Below the pieces are notes generated by a model that saw nothing but the letters and a program-made list of their open reading frames with translations, searched no databases and was not told the origin of the DNA. A stretch of 35,961 nucleotides of DNA. Origin: Acetobacter cibinongensis. GTDB taxonomy: Bacteria; Pseudomonadota; Alphaproteobacteria; Acetobacterales; Acetobacteraceae. Location: the NCBI RefSeq assembly GCF_000963925.1, contig NZ_BAMV01000057.1:1-35961 (forward strand), written 5' to 3'. Position numbers and translations under genes: made by a program. Positions 9,036 to 16,286 of this stretch are shown in pieces; the stretch's first letter is position 1, and the number at the start of each line of letters is the position of its first letter.

Positions 9036-10810
9036 AATACGAATTAAGGGCAAATCAGCTGATCGGCGCCGGAGGGGTCGGAGCGATCGTCGATATCGGC
9101 GATGAATCTTTTGTGGTCTGCGATACAACGCAGTGGGGCGCGCCTAGTCAAGACATCAGCCATCCTCCCATGGAGCAGCGGTTGCGTCGACGTCTGTGTC
9201 CGCCTCCGGCTGCGACCAGAGAATCGCGCGGGGCGGTCCCGCTCAAAAGATTTCCTGGAAGCTTGTTCTGCAACCGGCCAGCCTGTCGAAGAATTATACT
9301 TCGCTGGGACGAAAAGAAACACGGCAGTCCCGATGGCAAGCCCAAGTGTCCGTTCTGTGGGCATGAAGGAAGTCTGGTTCCCATGCGCTTCGTTGCGGCC
9401 TGTCGTAACGGCCATCTTTCAGACGTGCCATGGAACCGTTGGATCTCCCATAAAAAGGATACATGCTACTCCCAGCCACAGCTTAAGCTTGAAGTTAAGA
9501 ACAGTGGAACGGGCGGGCTAGAGGCTCTGTCGATTCATTGCTTAGGATGCAACGAAAGCAGACACATGGGATCGATCACAGCTCAAGATTCCATGAAACG
9601 GATCGGCGCCCGCTGTCCGGGACATCATCCTTGGATGTGGGACCAGAACGCATCCTGCAATGAAGAGCTTGAAGTCCTTCAGCGTGGTGCAACCAACCTG
9701 TACTATCCTGTTACTGCCTCGGCGCTATCGCTCGAAGCCGAGTTACAGGATGAAACTGATTTTAAAGCGATCAAAGCTACAGGGGAGTTTGGTCTTTTGC
9801 AGACCATGTATGCCGCTGTTGCCAGCCAAGGCAATTTCTTGCCTCCGCATATTGAACAGATGATCGAACATGTCGCCACAAAACATAATGTCAGCAACGA
9901 CGAGATTCGGGAGCTCCTGCTTGGAGGTGCCGACGGACCGACAGATCCTAAGACCAACGAAGTAACTTGGAACGAGGCTGAAGTTCTCGCCGAAGAATGG
10001 AGTTTTCTGAAGTCTGACCAAGCAGCTCATTGCAGAAGAGAGGATTTTGTTTGCAAGGAGAGTGATCTGCCGCGCTTTCGGGGTAAATCACCCTTTGACC
10101 GAGTGCTGCTAATCGAGCGACTTAGGGAAGTACGGGCGTTCCTCGGATTCAGGCGCATTGAACCTAGCGCTCTGGAGGTAAGCCCCGAGGCCGGAGGCAG
10201 CTTCGCGGGCACCCGAGCTTGGCTCCCCGCTGTCGAAGTTTTTGGTGAGGGCATTTTCCTCAGCTTTGATGAAGACTGGGTTGCCGACTGGGAAAGAAGG
10301 CTGGCTCAATACCCCGAAGAAGTGGCACGTATCGGAGCGTTGGAAAATGTGCGCAGCGCCGAAAGTTTCTGGTTTCTCCCGGCCATTGATGCGCGTCGGA
10401 TCGCAATTCACACGCTTGCCCATCTGCTCATGCGCCAGCTTGTCTTCGAATCAGGATATTCCTCGTCGGCTCTTCGCGAACGCATCTACTCCGGACCTGG
10501 AATGGCAGGGCTGCTGATCTATACGGCTGATGGGGATTCAGAAGGATCGCTAGGCGGCTTAGTGCGACAAGGGCAACCAAAGCGCCTTGCCGACACGATC
10601 CTGCTAGCCTTAGATAAAGCAACTTGGTGCTCGGCTGATCCCGTATGTAGCGAAACCGCAGGTCAAGGGCTGGGTGGCTTCAATAAGGCGGCATGTCACG
10701 CCTGCTGCCTTGTACCAGAAACCTCCTGTACGACCGCGAATACTCTGCTGGACCGTACACTTCTGCTTGGAACGGGAGGGCTGCCAGGCCTTCTTGGCGA
10801 CTTGGTCTAG
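9032..10810 (+). CDS. drmB: DrmB-like DUF1998 protein
   Basis: DrmB is the DUF1998 partner of the DrmA helicase. The 592-residue product opens with RANQLIGAGGVGAIVDIGDE, the usual DrmB beginning (an R-x-x-QL...GAIVD pattern). Cysteine clusters occur through the middle (CNRPACRR, CPFCGHEG, CRNGHLSD). The C-terminal third has the DUF1998-like HTLAHLLMRQLVFESGYSS, then ERIYSGPGMAGLLIY and the closing cysteine set ACHACCLVPETSC followed by N-x-x-LDR. The start codon overlaps the DrmA stop, so the two are translated together, matching their known complex. The zinc clusters look intact and the length is normal. No PLD-type drmC follows, which is unusual. Confidence 0.85.
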   Translation: MKYELRANQLIGAGGVGAIVDIGDESFVVCDTTQWGAPSQDISHPPMEQRLRRRLCPPPAATRESRGAVPLKRFPGSLFCNRPACRRIILRWDEKKHGSPDGKPKCPFCGHEGSLVPMRFVAACRNGHLSDVPWNRWISHKKDTCYSQPQLKLEVKNSGTGGLEALSIHCLGCNESRHMGSITAQDSMKRIGARCPGHHPWMWDQNASCNEELEVLQRGATNLYYPVTASALSLEAELQDETDFKAIKATGEFGLLQTMYAAVASQGNFLPPHIEQMIEHVATKHNVSNDEIRELLLGGADGPTDPKTNEVTWNEAEVLAEEWSFLKSDQAAHCRREDFVCKESDLPRFRGKSPFDRVLLIERLREVRAFLGFRRIEPSALEVSPEAGGSFAGTRAWLPAVEVFGEGIFLSFDEDWVADWERRLAQYPEEVARIGALENVRSAESFWFLPAIDARRIAIHTLAHLLMRQLVFESGYSSSALRERIYSGPGMAGLLIYTADGDSEGSLGGLVRQGQPKRLADTILLALDKATWCSADPVCSETAGQGLGGFNKAACHACCLVPETSCTTANTLLDRTLLLGTGGLPGLLGDLV

Positions 10811-10817
10811 AAGCGCG

Positions 10818-12197
10818 ATGCGTTTCCCCAATTCCCGCGACCTAAACGAGGAACAAGAGGATATTTACCTCTATGCTCCCCATGACGGGAGAATGCTGGT
10901 GACAGGTCCACCCGGCACCGGTAAAACCGTCCTAGCAGTGCTCAGAGCTCTGGAGGTTGCCAAATCTCAAAAGACCCCCGTTGTCGCGATGTTCAATCGC
11001 GTACTGGAGTCATACACGTCTTCGCGTATTCCAGAGAGTGCCCGCAAGCATTGGGAAAATATCCGCTTCACAACAGTGCATCGCTTGTTCGCCCAAATAT
11101 GGAACGGACTGGCTGTTCCTCCATCTCTGGGCGATGATTGGATATATCTTGCTACGTCCTACGCAGAAAAGGACGATGCCAAAAGCTGTGGTGCCGTGTG
11201 GGACCCTGAGAGCTGGTATCCCGGCCGCCGCAAGAAAGGCTGTTGGAAGGTCGAAAGCGCCAGATTCTTCTCAGTTCCTGAGCTGTTTAATCGGTGGAAC
11301 CCTAGGGCGCAGATGCCAATATCTGAAGGGCAAGCGCCTGATATCGACTGGCACTGCTATGCGAAAGCACTCTTTGCGCATGCCCAAAATCTTTCATGGG
11401 CCAGTCTCGATTTCGACATATTGATCATTGATGAGGCGCAGGATTTCCCGCCCGAGTTCTTTGACCTCATCTACGTAATCAGCCTTGGCGTTCTGGGAAA
11501 TGTCCGCAAGCCATCCCTTATGATCCTGGCGGACGAGAATCAGCGGATTACCGAGCGCAACAGTACAATCGAAGAAATTCGGGCGAAGCTGCATATAAGC
11601 GATGACCGGCATTACCGTCTGACCAATAACTTCCGCAACACCCTCCAAATCGCACAGGTTGCGCGGCATTTCTATGCAGGAATGGCTACCGGTATTCCAG
11701 CCCTTCCAGAGCGCACGGGAATATTGCCTGAGCTAAGACGATGTCCCGATATTGCTTCGGCTAGTGGCAGAATTCTGCGTTATGCCGAAAATAATCCGCT
11801 ACATGAAATCGGAGTCATATGCTTGGGCAGGGATGCCAACCGAGCCAGCTATTTCCGAGAATTGTCTAGGACAGCGCCGACCTCACTTCCTGTGCAGACC
11901 TATTCATCAGTGGAGGCGGGGCATCGCACTGCCAAGGAGTTATCATTCGACACACCTGGAATTTCCATATTCAATAGCAGTAGTTGCAAAGGGCTCGAAT
12001 TCGATGCCGTCTTCATTGTTGGCCTACAAGAGGAGACCGCACGCGATGAGATGCGCGACTTTCTGAGAATGAAGCTTTATGTGATGACTTCCAGAGGGCG
12101 AGACTGTCTGTTCCTAGTTTGGATAGGTTGTAAGGGCGATCGGTCTGCCGTTCTCGATTTGATGCCCCAGACACCGTTGGTCAGGATCTATGAATGA
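10818..12197 (+). CDS. SF1 (UvrD/DUF2075-like) helicase
   Basis: The 459-residue product is a compact superfamily 1 helicase or DNA-dependent ATPase. Walker A is GPPGTGKT at residues 30-37, Walker B is DILIIDEAQDF near 205, a Q-x-x-R-type segment follows (ADENQRITERNSTIEEI), and the late motifs KGLEFDAVFIVGLQEE and LYVMTSRGRDCLFLVW close the protein. No nuclease domain is seen. I chose the ATG at 10818, eight bases after the DrmB stop; an upstream extension of the frame to 10674 lies inside drmB and is not convincing. It ends with an ATGA overlap with the next gene. It differs from the NERD-helicase of the same operon, so the locus carries three helicase-type motors. Its partner role is inferred from gene order only. 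Confidence 0.8.
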   Translation: MRFPNSRDLNEEQEDIYLYAPHDGRMLVTGPPGTGKTVLAVLRALEVAKSQKTPVVAMFNRVLESYTSSRIPESARKHWENIRFTTVHRLFAQIWNGLAVPPSLGDDWIYLATSYAEKDDAKSCGAVWDPESWYPGRRKKGCWKVESARFFSVPELFNRWNPRAQMPISEGQAPDIDWHCYAKALFAHAQNLSWASLDFDILIIDEAQDFPPEFFDLIYVISLGVLGNVRKPSLMILADENQRITERNSTIEEIRAKLHISDDRHYRLTNNFRNTLQIAQVARHFYAGMATGIPALPERTGILPELRRCPDIASASGRILRYAENNPLHEIGVICLGRDANRASYFRELSRTAPTSLPVQTYSSVEAGHRTAKELSFDTPGISIFNSSSCKGLEFDAVFIVGLQEETARDEMRDFLRMKLYVMTSRGRDCLFLVWIGCKGDRSAVLDLMPQTPLVRIYE

Positions 12198-13717
12198 GTA
12201 ATGAGACCACCGCTTATTATCTGCCCACAAATTTTCGGGAAGCATTCACCATTCTCGAGAGCTACCGTGTGGCACCATGCCCGGGCCGGGGCATGCGCCA
12301 CATTAGTCAGCGGCCCGTGCTGAGCGATGGGCTGAGGGAGACAGAAGGGGTAATTATTACAGCAGGAAAACCCGGTGAATTCCCTATCCTTTTGGAACTA
12401 AAAGACTCACTTTCCCTCTCCCAAGCGGATGCATCATTTCAGACCGACGTCCTTCCGCTCGCCAAGATCCATACAATGGTATTCAGGCATCAGGACGAGC
12501 TTGACCTGTTTGCTAGCAAATCATTCGATAATGCATCGATGGAAGGGGTTCCGGTTGCGGTTTGCCCTGCGCTTTTTTCGCTTCCGGGTGATGCCAGATT
12601 CCTAGCCGGTCCAAAATCTGCACAAGTCGAAACCGCCGGCTGGAAGTATGCCGATCAGATTTGTGGCCTCGTCGCGGCGGTTCTAAAGGCCGCAGACGTT
12701 CACCCTGCGGCACGATCTATACCAGTTGTAGCCATGGTTCCCGGTTTTAAGCCCGCCGTCATTCTCGAATTAATCTCGCGAAACCCCGATGCTCGCGACC
12801 CGGCCCAAGCTCTGGCAGGACTAATGCGACGCTATCACGGACAAATAGGCCTCGATCCGCTTAGGCTTCTGGATGACGCGCTTCTAGTTCTTCGGAATAC
12901 TGATGTAGAGCCTAGAAAGCTCGCAGCATTTGATCGGCTGGTCAGAGGAATTCTTGCTTCCGATTTTACGCGCAGATCCGGAAGCCTGAGCGACGACGGC
13001 GACGTCCCTCTCCGGGCTCTCATGCTTGTCATTCAACGTGAAAGTACTGCAGATATTCTTTCCGACAGGATCAATGGTGAACTTCCTGGGCCGCTTGTAT
13101 ACACTTTTGCGGCGATGTTGGCAGGTATGCGTGAAGGGCTTGCCCACATGCCGGTGGACATCAAGGGGCCTTACGCGTCTTTATTAGGTGAGCTTGGAGC
13201 GGCGGCAGAAGGACATCCGGATGATCAGCCTAGACTGTCGGAAATTCTAGGGCGTCTTGGAAATTGCGCTCAGTCAGCGGCTCCTGAAATCGAAAAGGCC
13301 GTCCAACCATGTCTGGAAAACAGTGCCGAAACAACGTGTTTTCAGGGGGCAGAGGTAACCATTCTGCCAGTCTGTACCTGGCCCACGCCAGCTGTTGCAC
13401 GCAGGATTTTTGAGGCACTTTCCGATACGCCTGCAAACTGGAGGATCGTTCTGGCTAAGGACGGCGAACTTGTACTCAAGGTCAGTCACTATGCCGCCGA
13501 CGAAACCTTTAAGTCTGCAGAAGCCGAAATTGAGGCTGCAAAGGTGTTCGTTGCAAATTGCACCCAACGAGCTCGCCGAAGAAAGCGTGCGGCCGGGAGC
13601 GTACGACCCGCTGCGGTACCGGACAGCACACCCAAAACTCTGCCAGGGCTACTGGACACTCTTCCGAGTGCTAAAACGTCCCGTAACGCCAAAAGGAAAA
13701 GGCCGCCAAAATTGTAA
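12194..13717 (+). CDS. Unrecognised 507-residue protein, last gene of the DISARM-like operon
   Basis: I do not recognise this protein. It starts four bases inside the end of the SF1 helicase gene (ATGA), so it is co-translated with the operon. Residues 45-75 contain an acidic strand pattern ending in EFPILLELKDSL, where Glu68-Leu-Lys70 with Glu51 or Asp45 upstream could be a divergent PD-(D/E)xK nuclease core; this is a hypothesis. The middle is mostly alpha-helical in appearance, without P-loop, zinc cluster or membrane segment. The last 60 residues are strongly basic (RARRRKRAAG, KRKRPPKL), suggesting nucleic acid contact. It occupies the place where a DISARM locus would normally carry DrmC, but no HKD motif of a phospholipase D is present. 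Confidence 0.8.
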   Translation: MSNETTAYYLPTNFREAFTILESYRVAPCPGRGMRHISQRPVLSDGLRETEGVIITAGKPGEFPILLELKDSLSLSQADASFQTDVLPLAKIHTMVFRHQDELDLFASKSFDNASMEGVPVAVCPALFSLPGDARFLAGPKSAQVETAGWKYADQICGLVAAVLKAADVHPAARSIPVVAMVPGFKPAVILELISRNPDARDPAQALAGLMRRYHGQIGLDPLRLLDDALLVLRNTDVEPRKLAAFDRLVRGILASDFTRRSGSLSDDGDVPLRALMLVIQRESTADILSDRINGELPGPLVYTFAAMLAGMREGLAHMPVDIKGPYASLLGELGAAAEGHPDDQPRLSEILGRLGNCAQSAAPEIEKAVQPCLENSAETTCFQGAEVTILPVCTWPTPAVARRIFEALSDTPANWRIVLAKDGELVLKVSHYAADETFKSAEAEIEAAKVFVANCTQRARRRKRAAGSVRPAAVPDSTPKTLPGLLDTLPSAKTSRNAKRKRPPKL

Positions 13718-13824
13718 ACCTGTGGGTACTCTAACTGCGTCTTGAAGAGATAGACCAAGATGTCGTTCAGCTTAGGCTCAGGACTTGTCTTATGAAATCC
13801 GGGTCGCTGTATGTGCGATAAAGG

Positions 13825-13858
13825 CAGCAGTCAGGAGGTGGCCACCTCCTGACTGCTG
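13825..13858. terminator. 34-base perfect palindrome between convergent genes, possible terminator
   Basis: CAGCAGTCAGGAGGTGG is followed directly by its exact reverse complement. It lies between the end of the DISARM-like operon and the end of the convergent AbrB-like gene. As RNA it would form a very stable hairpin from either strand, so bidirectional termination is plausible, but no T-run follows on either side. It could also be a protein-binding site. Confidence 0.5.
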
Positions 13859-13874
13859 GAGAGAGCGCGTCAGG

Positions 13875-14096
13875 TCAAGACAGGTCATGATGGAACGCGA
13901 ATGAGTATGACAGCCTCTTCTTTTCCTCGGGCCTGAACGGATAGCGTACCGGAGCCGCAGGCTCGATCACAAGCCGACCATTATCAACAGAGATGCCGAC
14001 TTTTGTCCCCGCTGTGAGATGCAGCACATCCAGGATCGCTGGCGGAACAGCCAGCATGACGGAGCCACCGACTTTACGAAGATTGGTTGTGTGCAT
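13875..14096 (-). CDS. AbrB/MazE-type DNA-binding protein (orphan antitoxin-like)
   Basis: The 73-residue product has a swapped-hairpin AbrB/MazE fold signature: LRKVGGSVMLAVPPAILDVL followed by GTKVGISVDNGRLVIEP. In this family the protein binds its own operator, usually as the antitoxin of a MazF/ChpB-like toxin. The ATG at 14094-14096 is chosen because GGAGGGGG precedes it; the TTG at 14106-14108 has no such site. No toxin gene follows: downstream lies a 34-base palindrome and the convergent end of the DISARM-like operon. It is therefore an orphan antitoxin or a stand-alone regulator. An AT-rich inverted repeat just upstream is a likely autoregulatory operator. Confidence 0.75.
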   Translation of the reverse strand: MHTTNLRKVGGSVMLAVPPAILDVLHLTAGTKVGISVDNGRLVIEPAAPVRYPFRPEEKKRLSYSFAFHHDLS

Positions 14097-14110
14097 GGCC
14101 CCCTCCAAAG

Positions 14111-14128
14111 GTTATATTTTTATATAAC
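14111..14128. promoter_or_regulatory. AT-rich inverted repeat, likely operator of the AbrB-like gene
   Basis: GTTATAT-TTTT-ATATAAC is a perfect seven-base-arm inverted repeat lying 15-32 bases before the AbrB-like start codon. It overlaps where a -10 element would sit on the minus strand (TATATAA). AbrB/MazE proteins typically bind such sites next to their own promoter. The operator role is inference. Confidence 0.45.
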
Positions 14129-14510
14129 ACGGTGACAGTCTGCGCTTCGATCAGAAAACAGAAACGTTGTTTCCATTCTCATCACCAAAACTCACGCTGC
14201 TTCATTCGACATGATCGAACCGACAACCCCTCACCCATTAAAAGCACGATTCGTGGGGCAACAAAGATGGATGATTGGAGCCGACAGAGGCCCTACTTCA
14301 GTGACGTATGAAAGGCCCATTTTTATAGCCATCAACCACATTTTTTTATCAAACGCGCCCGTTCGAGGCGAGAAAAGTTCCGCACTGTGACACGCAGGCC
14401 AGACACAGCATAATAGCTCTTGCAGTTAAGAACCTGTCGCAATACATCCAACCAGATCAGGCTGGCAGACACGGCACTCAACCCTTATCCATGACAGGAA
14501 CCACAGCGCG
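14129..14510. other. Gap between the AbrB-like gene and fecI-like gene
   Basis: These 382 bases separate divergent genes and should contain the fecI-like promoter. Two T-rich tracts (about 14320-14326 and 14340-14347) are visible. I see no clear Fur box, RNA gene or additional coding sequence. Confidence 0.4.
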
Positions 14511-15029
14511 GTGAAGGACTCAGAGCAAATTCTGAACGTCTATCTCAGCCATCGCCTGCACCTCGTGGATGTAGCAGCGGGTATTATCGGGTGCCGTTCC
14601 CGTGCTGAAGATATTGTCCAGGATGCTTTCATCAAGGCCACCCTGGTCCAGAAGAAAGGCACCGAGATCCAGCGGCCGGTGTCCTATCTGCTTCAGGTTG
14701 TCCGGCGCCTTGCAATTGACTTCCTTCGGTTCGGGCGCATTCGGAATGAAATTGATGTAGCCGACATCGCCGTGCACAACCTGCTATGCGATCCCCGGTC
14801 CCCTGAGACGTACGTCGGTAGCCGCGAGGAACTGGTCATTATCGAAGAGGTATTGGCTTCGCTTCCCGATCGCACACGCCTCGCGTTTGAAATGAAGCGT
14901 TTCGGCGATTACAAATTACGTGAAATTGCGGTTGTTCTCGACCTCTCTATTGGCCGAACGGCACAACTGATTACGGACGCAATGGCAGCCTGTCAGGCGG
15001 CTCTTGATAACGCCGCACCCAGAAACTGA
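14511..15029 (+). CDS. FecI-like ECF sigma factor
   Basis: The 172-residue protein is an extracytoplasmic-function sigma factor of the iron-starvation group. Region 2 shows CRSRAEDIVQDAFIKA (about 28-43) and the -10-melting helix SYLLQVVRRLAIDFLR; region 4 shows LPDRTRLAFEMKRFGDYKL and REIAVVLDLSIGRTAQLI. It should direct RNA polymerase to the receptor gene promoter when released by the FecR-like partner. The start is GTG 14511; an AGGA lies about 13 bases upstream, a rather long spacing. The fecR-like gene follows after about 100 bases and the receptor gene after that, the classic sigma/anti-sigma/receptor order. Confidence 0.9.
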   Translation: MKDSEQILNVYLSHRLHLVDVAAGIIGCRSRAEDIVQDAFIKATLVQKKGTEIQRPVSYLLQVVRRLAIDFLRFGRIRNEIDVADIAVHNLLCDPRSPETYVGSREELVIIEEVLASLPDRTRLAFEMKRFGDYKLREIAVVLDLSIGRTAQLITDAMAACQAALDNAAPRN

Positions 15030-15128
15030 ACTGACACGCTTAAAAAATGCACTCATGCTCCGTCTCTCTCATAAGATGGCTTTTCTTATGCCGCCCGTCC
15101 GTTGAGCGTGGAGCGCTGTGTGGTCCGT

Positions 15129-16145
15129 ATGACAGATAACTCTCCCGCTTCAGACGACCCGCTCACCGCCGAAGCCAATCTCTGGGTCATTCGTCTGACC
15201 GAGGAGCCGGACGATCGTGATCTTCGAAACGAGTTCTCCGCCTGGTATGCCCGGTCGCCCTGCCATGCAGATGCCTGGTCAAGAGCTTTGCGCGTCTGGA
15301 GGCTTACAGGGGCCGTTGAACCGGCTCTCCTGTCCCTTCCGGATAAACCGAAGAGCACAGAGAGGTTCGTTCCACTCAGACCTTCGTCATCCCTAAGCGC
15401 CTTGGCAGGACGGCATGCGGTAGCCTTTTCACTGGCCACGGTGTTATGCGGACTAGGCCTGTTCTTTCTCCCTGACATTCGCATTGCGTTGCAGGCCGAC
15501 TACCAGACCTCGACAGGCAAGGATCAGACCGTAACACTTGCGGACGGCAGCGTCGTCACTCTGGGCGCGCGCTCGGCCATTGCAGTCCACTATCGCCCCG
15601 GTACGCGCGACGTCACCCTACTGGCAGGTGAGGCTTTTTTTCAGGTCAAACATGACGCAACACGTCCCTTTCAGGTGACCGCCGGAGATATACAGGCTCG
15701 CGATATCGGTACACGTTTTGATATCCGCCTCGACCCGACAGAAATACGGGTTGGTGTTCAGGACGGTCGTGTCGGCGTTTCCAGCCCGACACAGACGCAG
15801 GAAGTCGTTCTGGACGCAGGAGATGAAATCAACGTTGATCGATCTGACGGCCATGTGACCCGGAAAACCGTCTCTCCAGACACCGTTGGATCCTGGCAAA
15901 CAGGCACCCTCGTCGTTGACAGCGATACGGTAGGGCACGTTACCGATACCCTTAAACGCTACTATCCTGGCTTTATCGTTAACTGGAGCGCCAAACTTCG
16001 GTCGCGTCAGGTCGGCGGCATCTACGACCTGCACAACATCCCTGCCGCCCTCAGAGCCGCAGTTGTTCCATCCGGCGGGCAGGTTCGGGAGGTCGCTGGT
16101 CATATGCTCATTGCGACTGACGCCCCGACATCCCACGAACAGTAA
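15129..16145 (+). CDS. FecR-like anti-sigma regulator
   Basis: This inner-membrane protein is expected to hold the FecI-like sigma factor and pass on the signal from the receptor's STN domain. The N-terminal cytosolic part has the usual LTAEANLWVIRLTEE and the HADAWSRALRVW pattern. One membrane segment lies near residues 93-115 (AVAFSLATVLCGLGLFFLPD). The periplasmic FecR domain follows with TLADGSVVTLGARSAI, VTLLAGEAFFQV and RPFQVTAGDIQARDIGTRF, and a C-terminal STN-like tail (VGGIYDL...ALRAAVVPSG). I prefer ATG 15129 (338 residues); the frame is open from TTG 15102 and GTG 15108, and none has a strong ribosome site. Length and domains are normal for FecR. Confidence 0.88.
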   Translation: MTDNSPASDDPLTAEANLWVIRLTEEPDDRDLRNEFSAWYARSPCHADAWSRALRVWRLTGAVEPALLSLPDKPKSTERFVPLRPSSSLSALAGRHAVAFSLATVLCGLGLFFLPDIRIALQADYQTSTGKDQTVTLADGSVVTLGARSAIAVHYRPGTRDVTLLAGEAFFQVKHDATRPFQVTAGDIQARDIGTRFDIRLDPTEIRVGVQDGRVGVSSPTQTQEVVLDAGDEINVDRSDGHVTRKTVSPDTVGSWQTGTLVVDSDTVGHVTDTLKRYYPGFIVNWSAKLRSRQVGGIYDLHNIPAALRAAVVPSGGQVREVAGHMLIATDAPTSHEQ

Positions 16146-16286
16146 ATGCTCAGCCTCGAAAGCGTCTTAACCTTCTGAGGTTTGGCATCTGTGAAAATAA
16201 TTTGAGACGCTGCCCTATAAAAAGCCCATACGAACCCGTCCCTATTTCAAATGCGATGCATTCTCACTTTTGATGGGACGACACAT

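Noticed and set aside
10674..10817. Upstream extension of the second SF1 helicase frame
   Set aside because: It lies within the conserved DrmB C-terminal cysteine region; the ATG at 10818 gives a normal helicase N-terminus.
12194..13717. Possible DrmC (phospholipase D) identity for the last operon gene
   Set aside because: No HxKxxxxD motif could be found in the protein.
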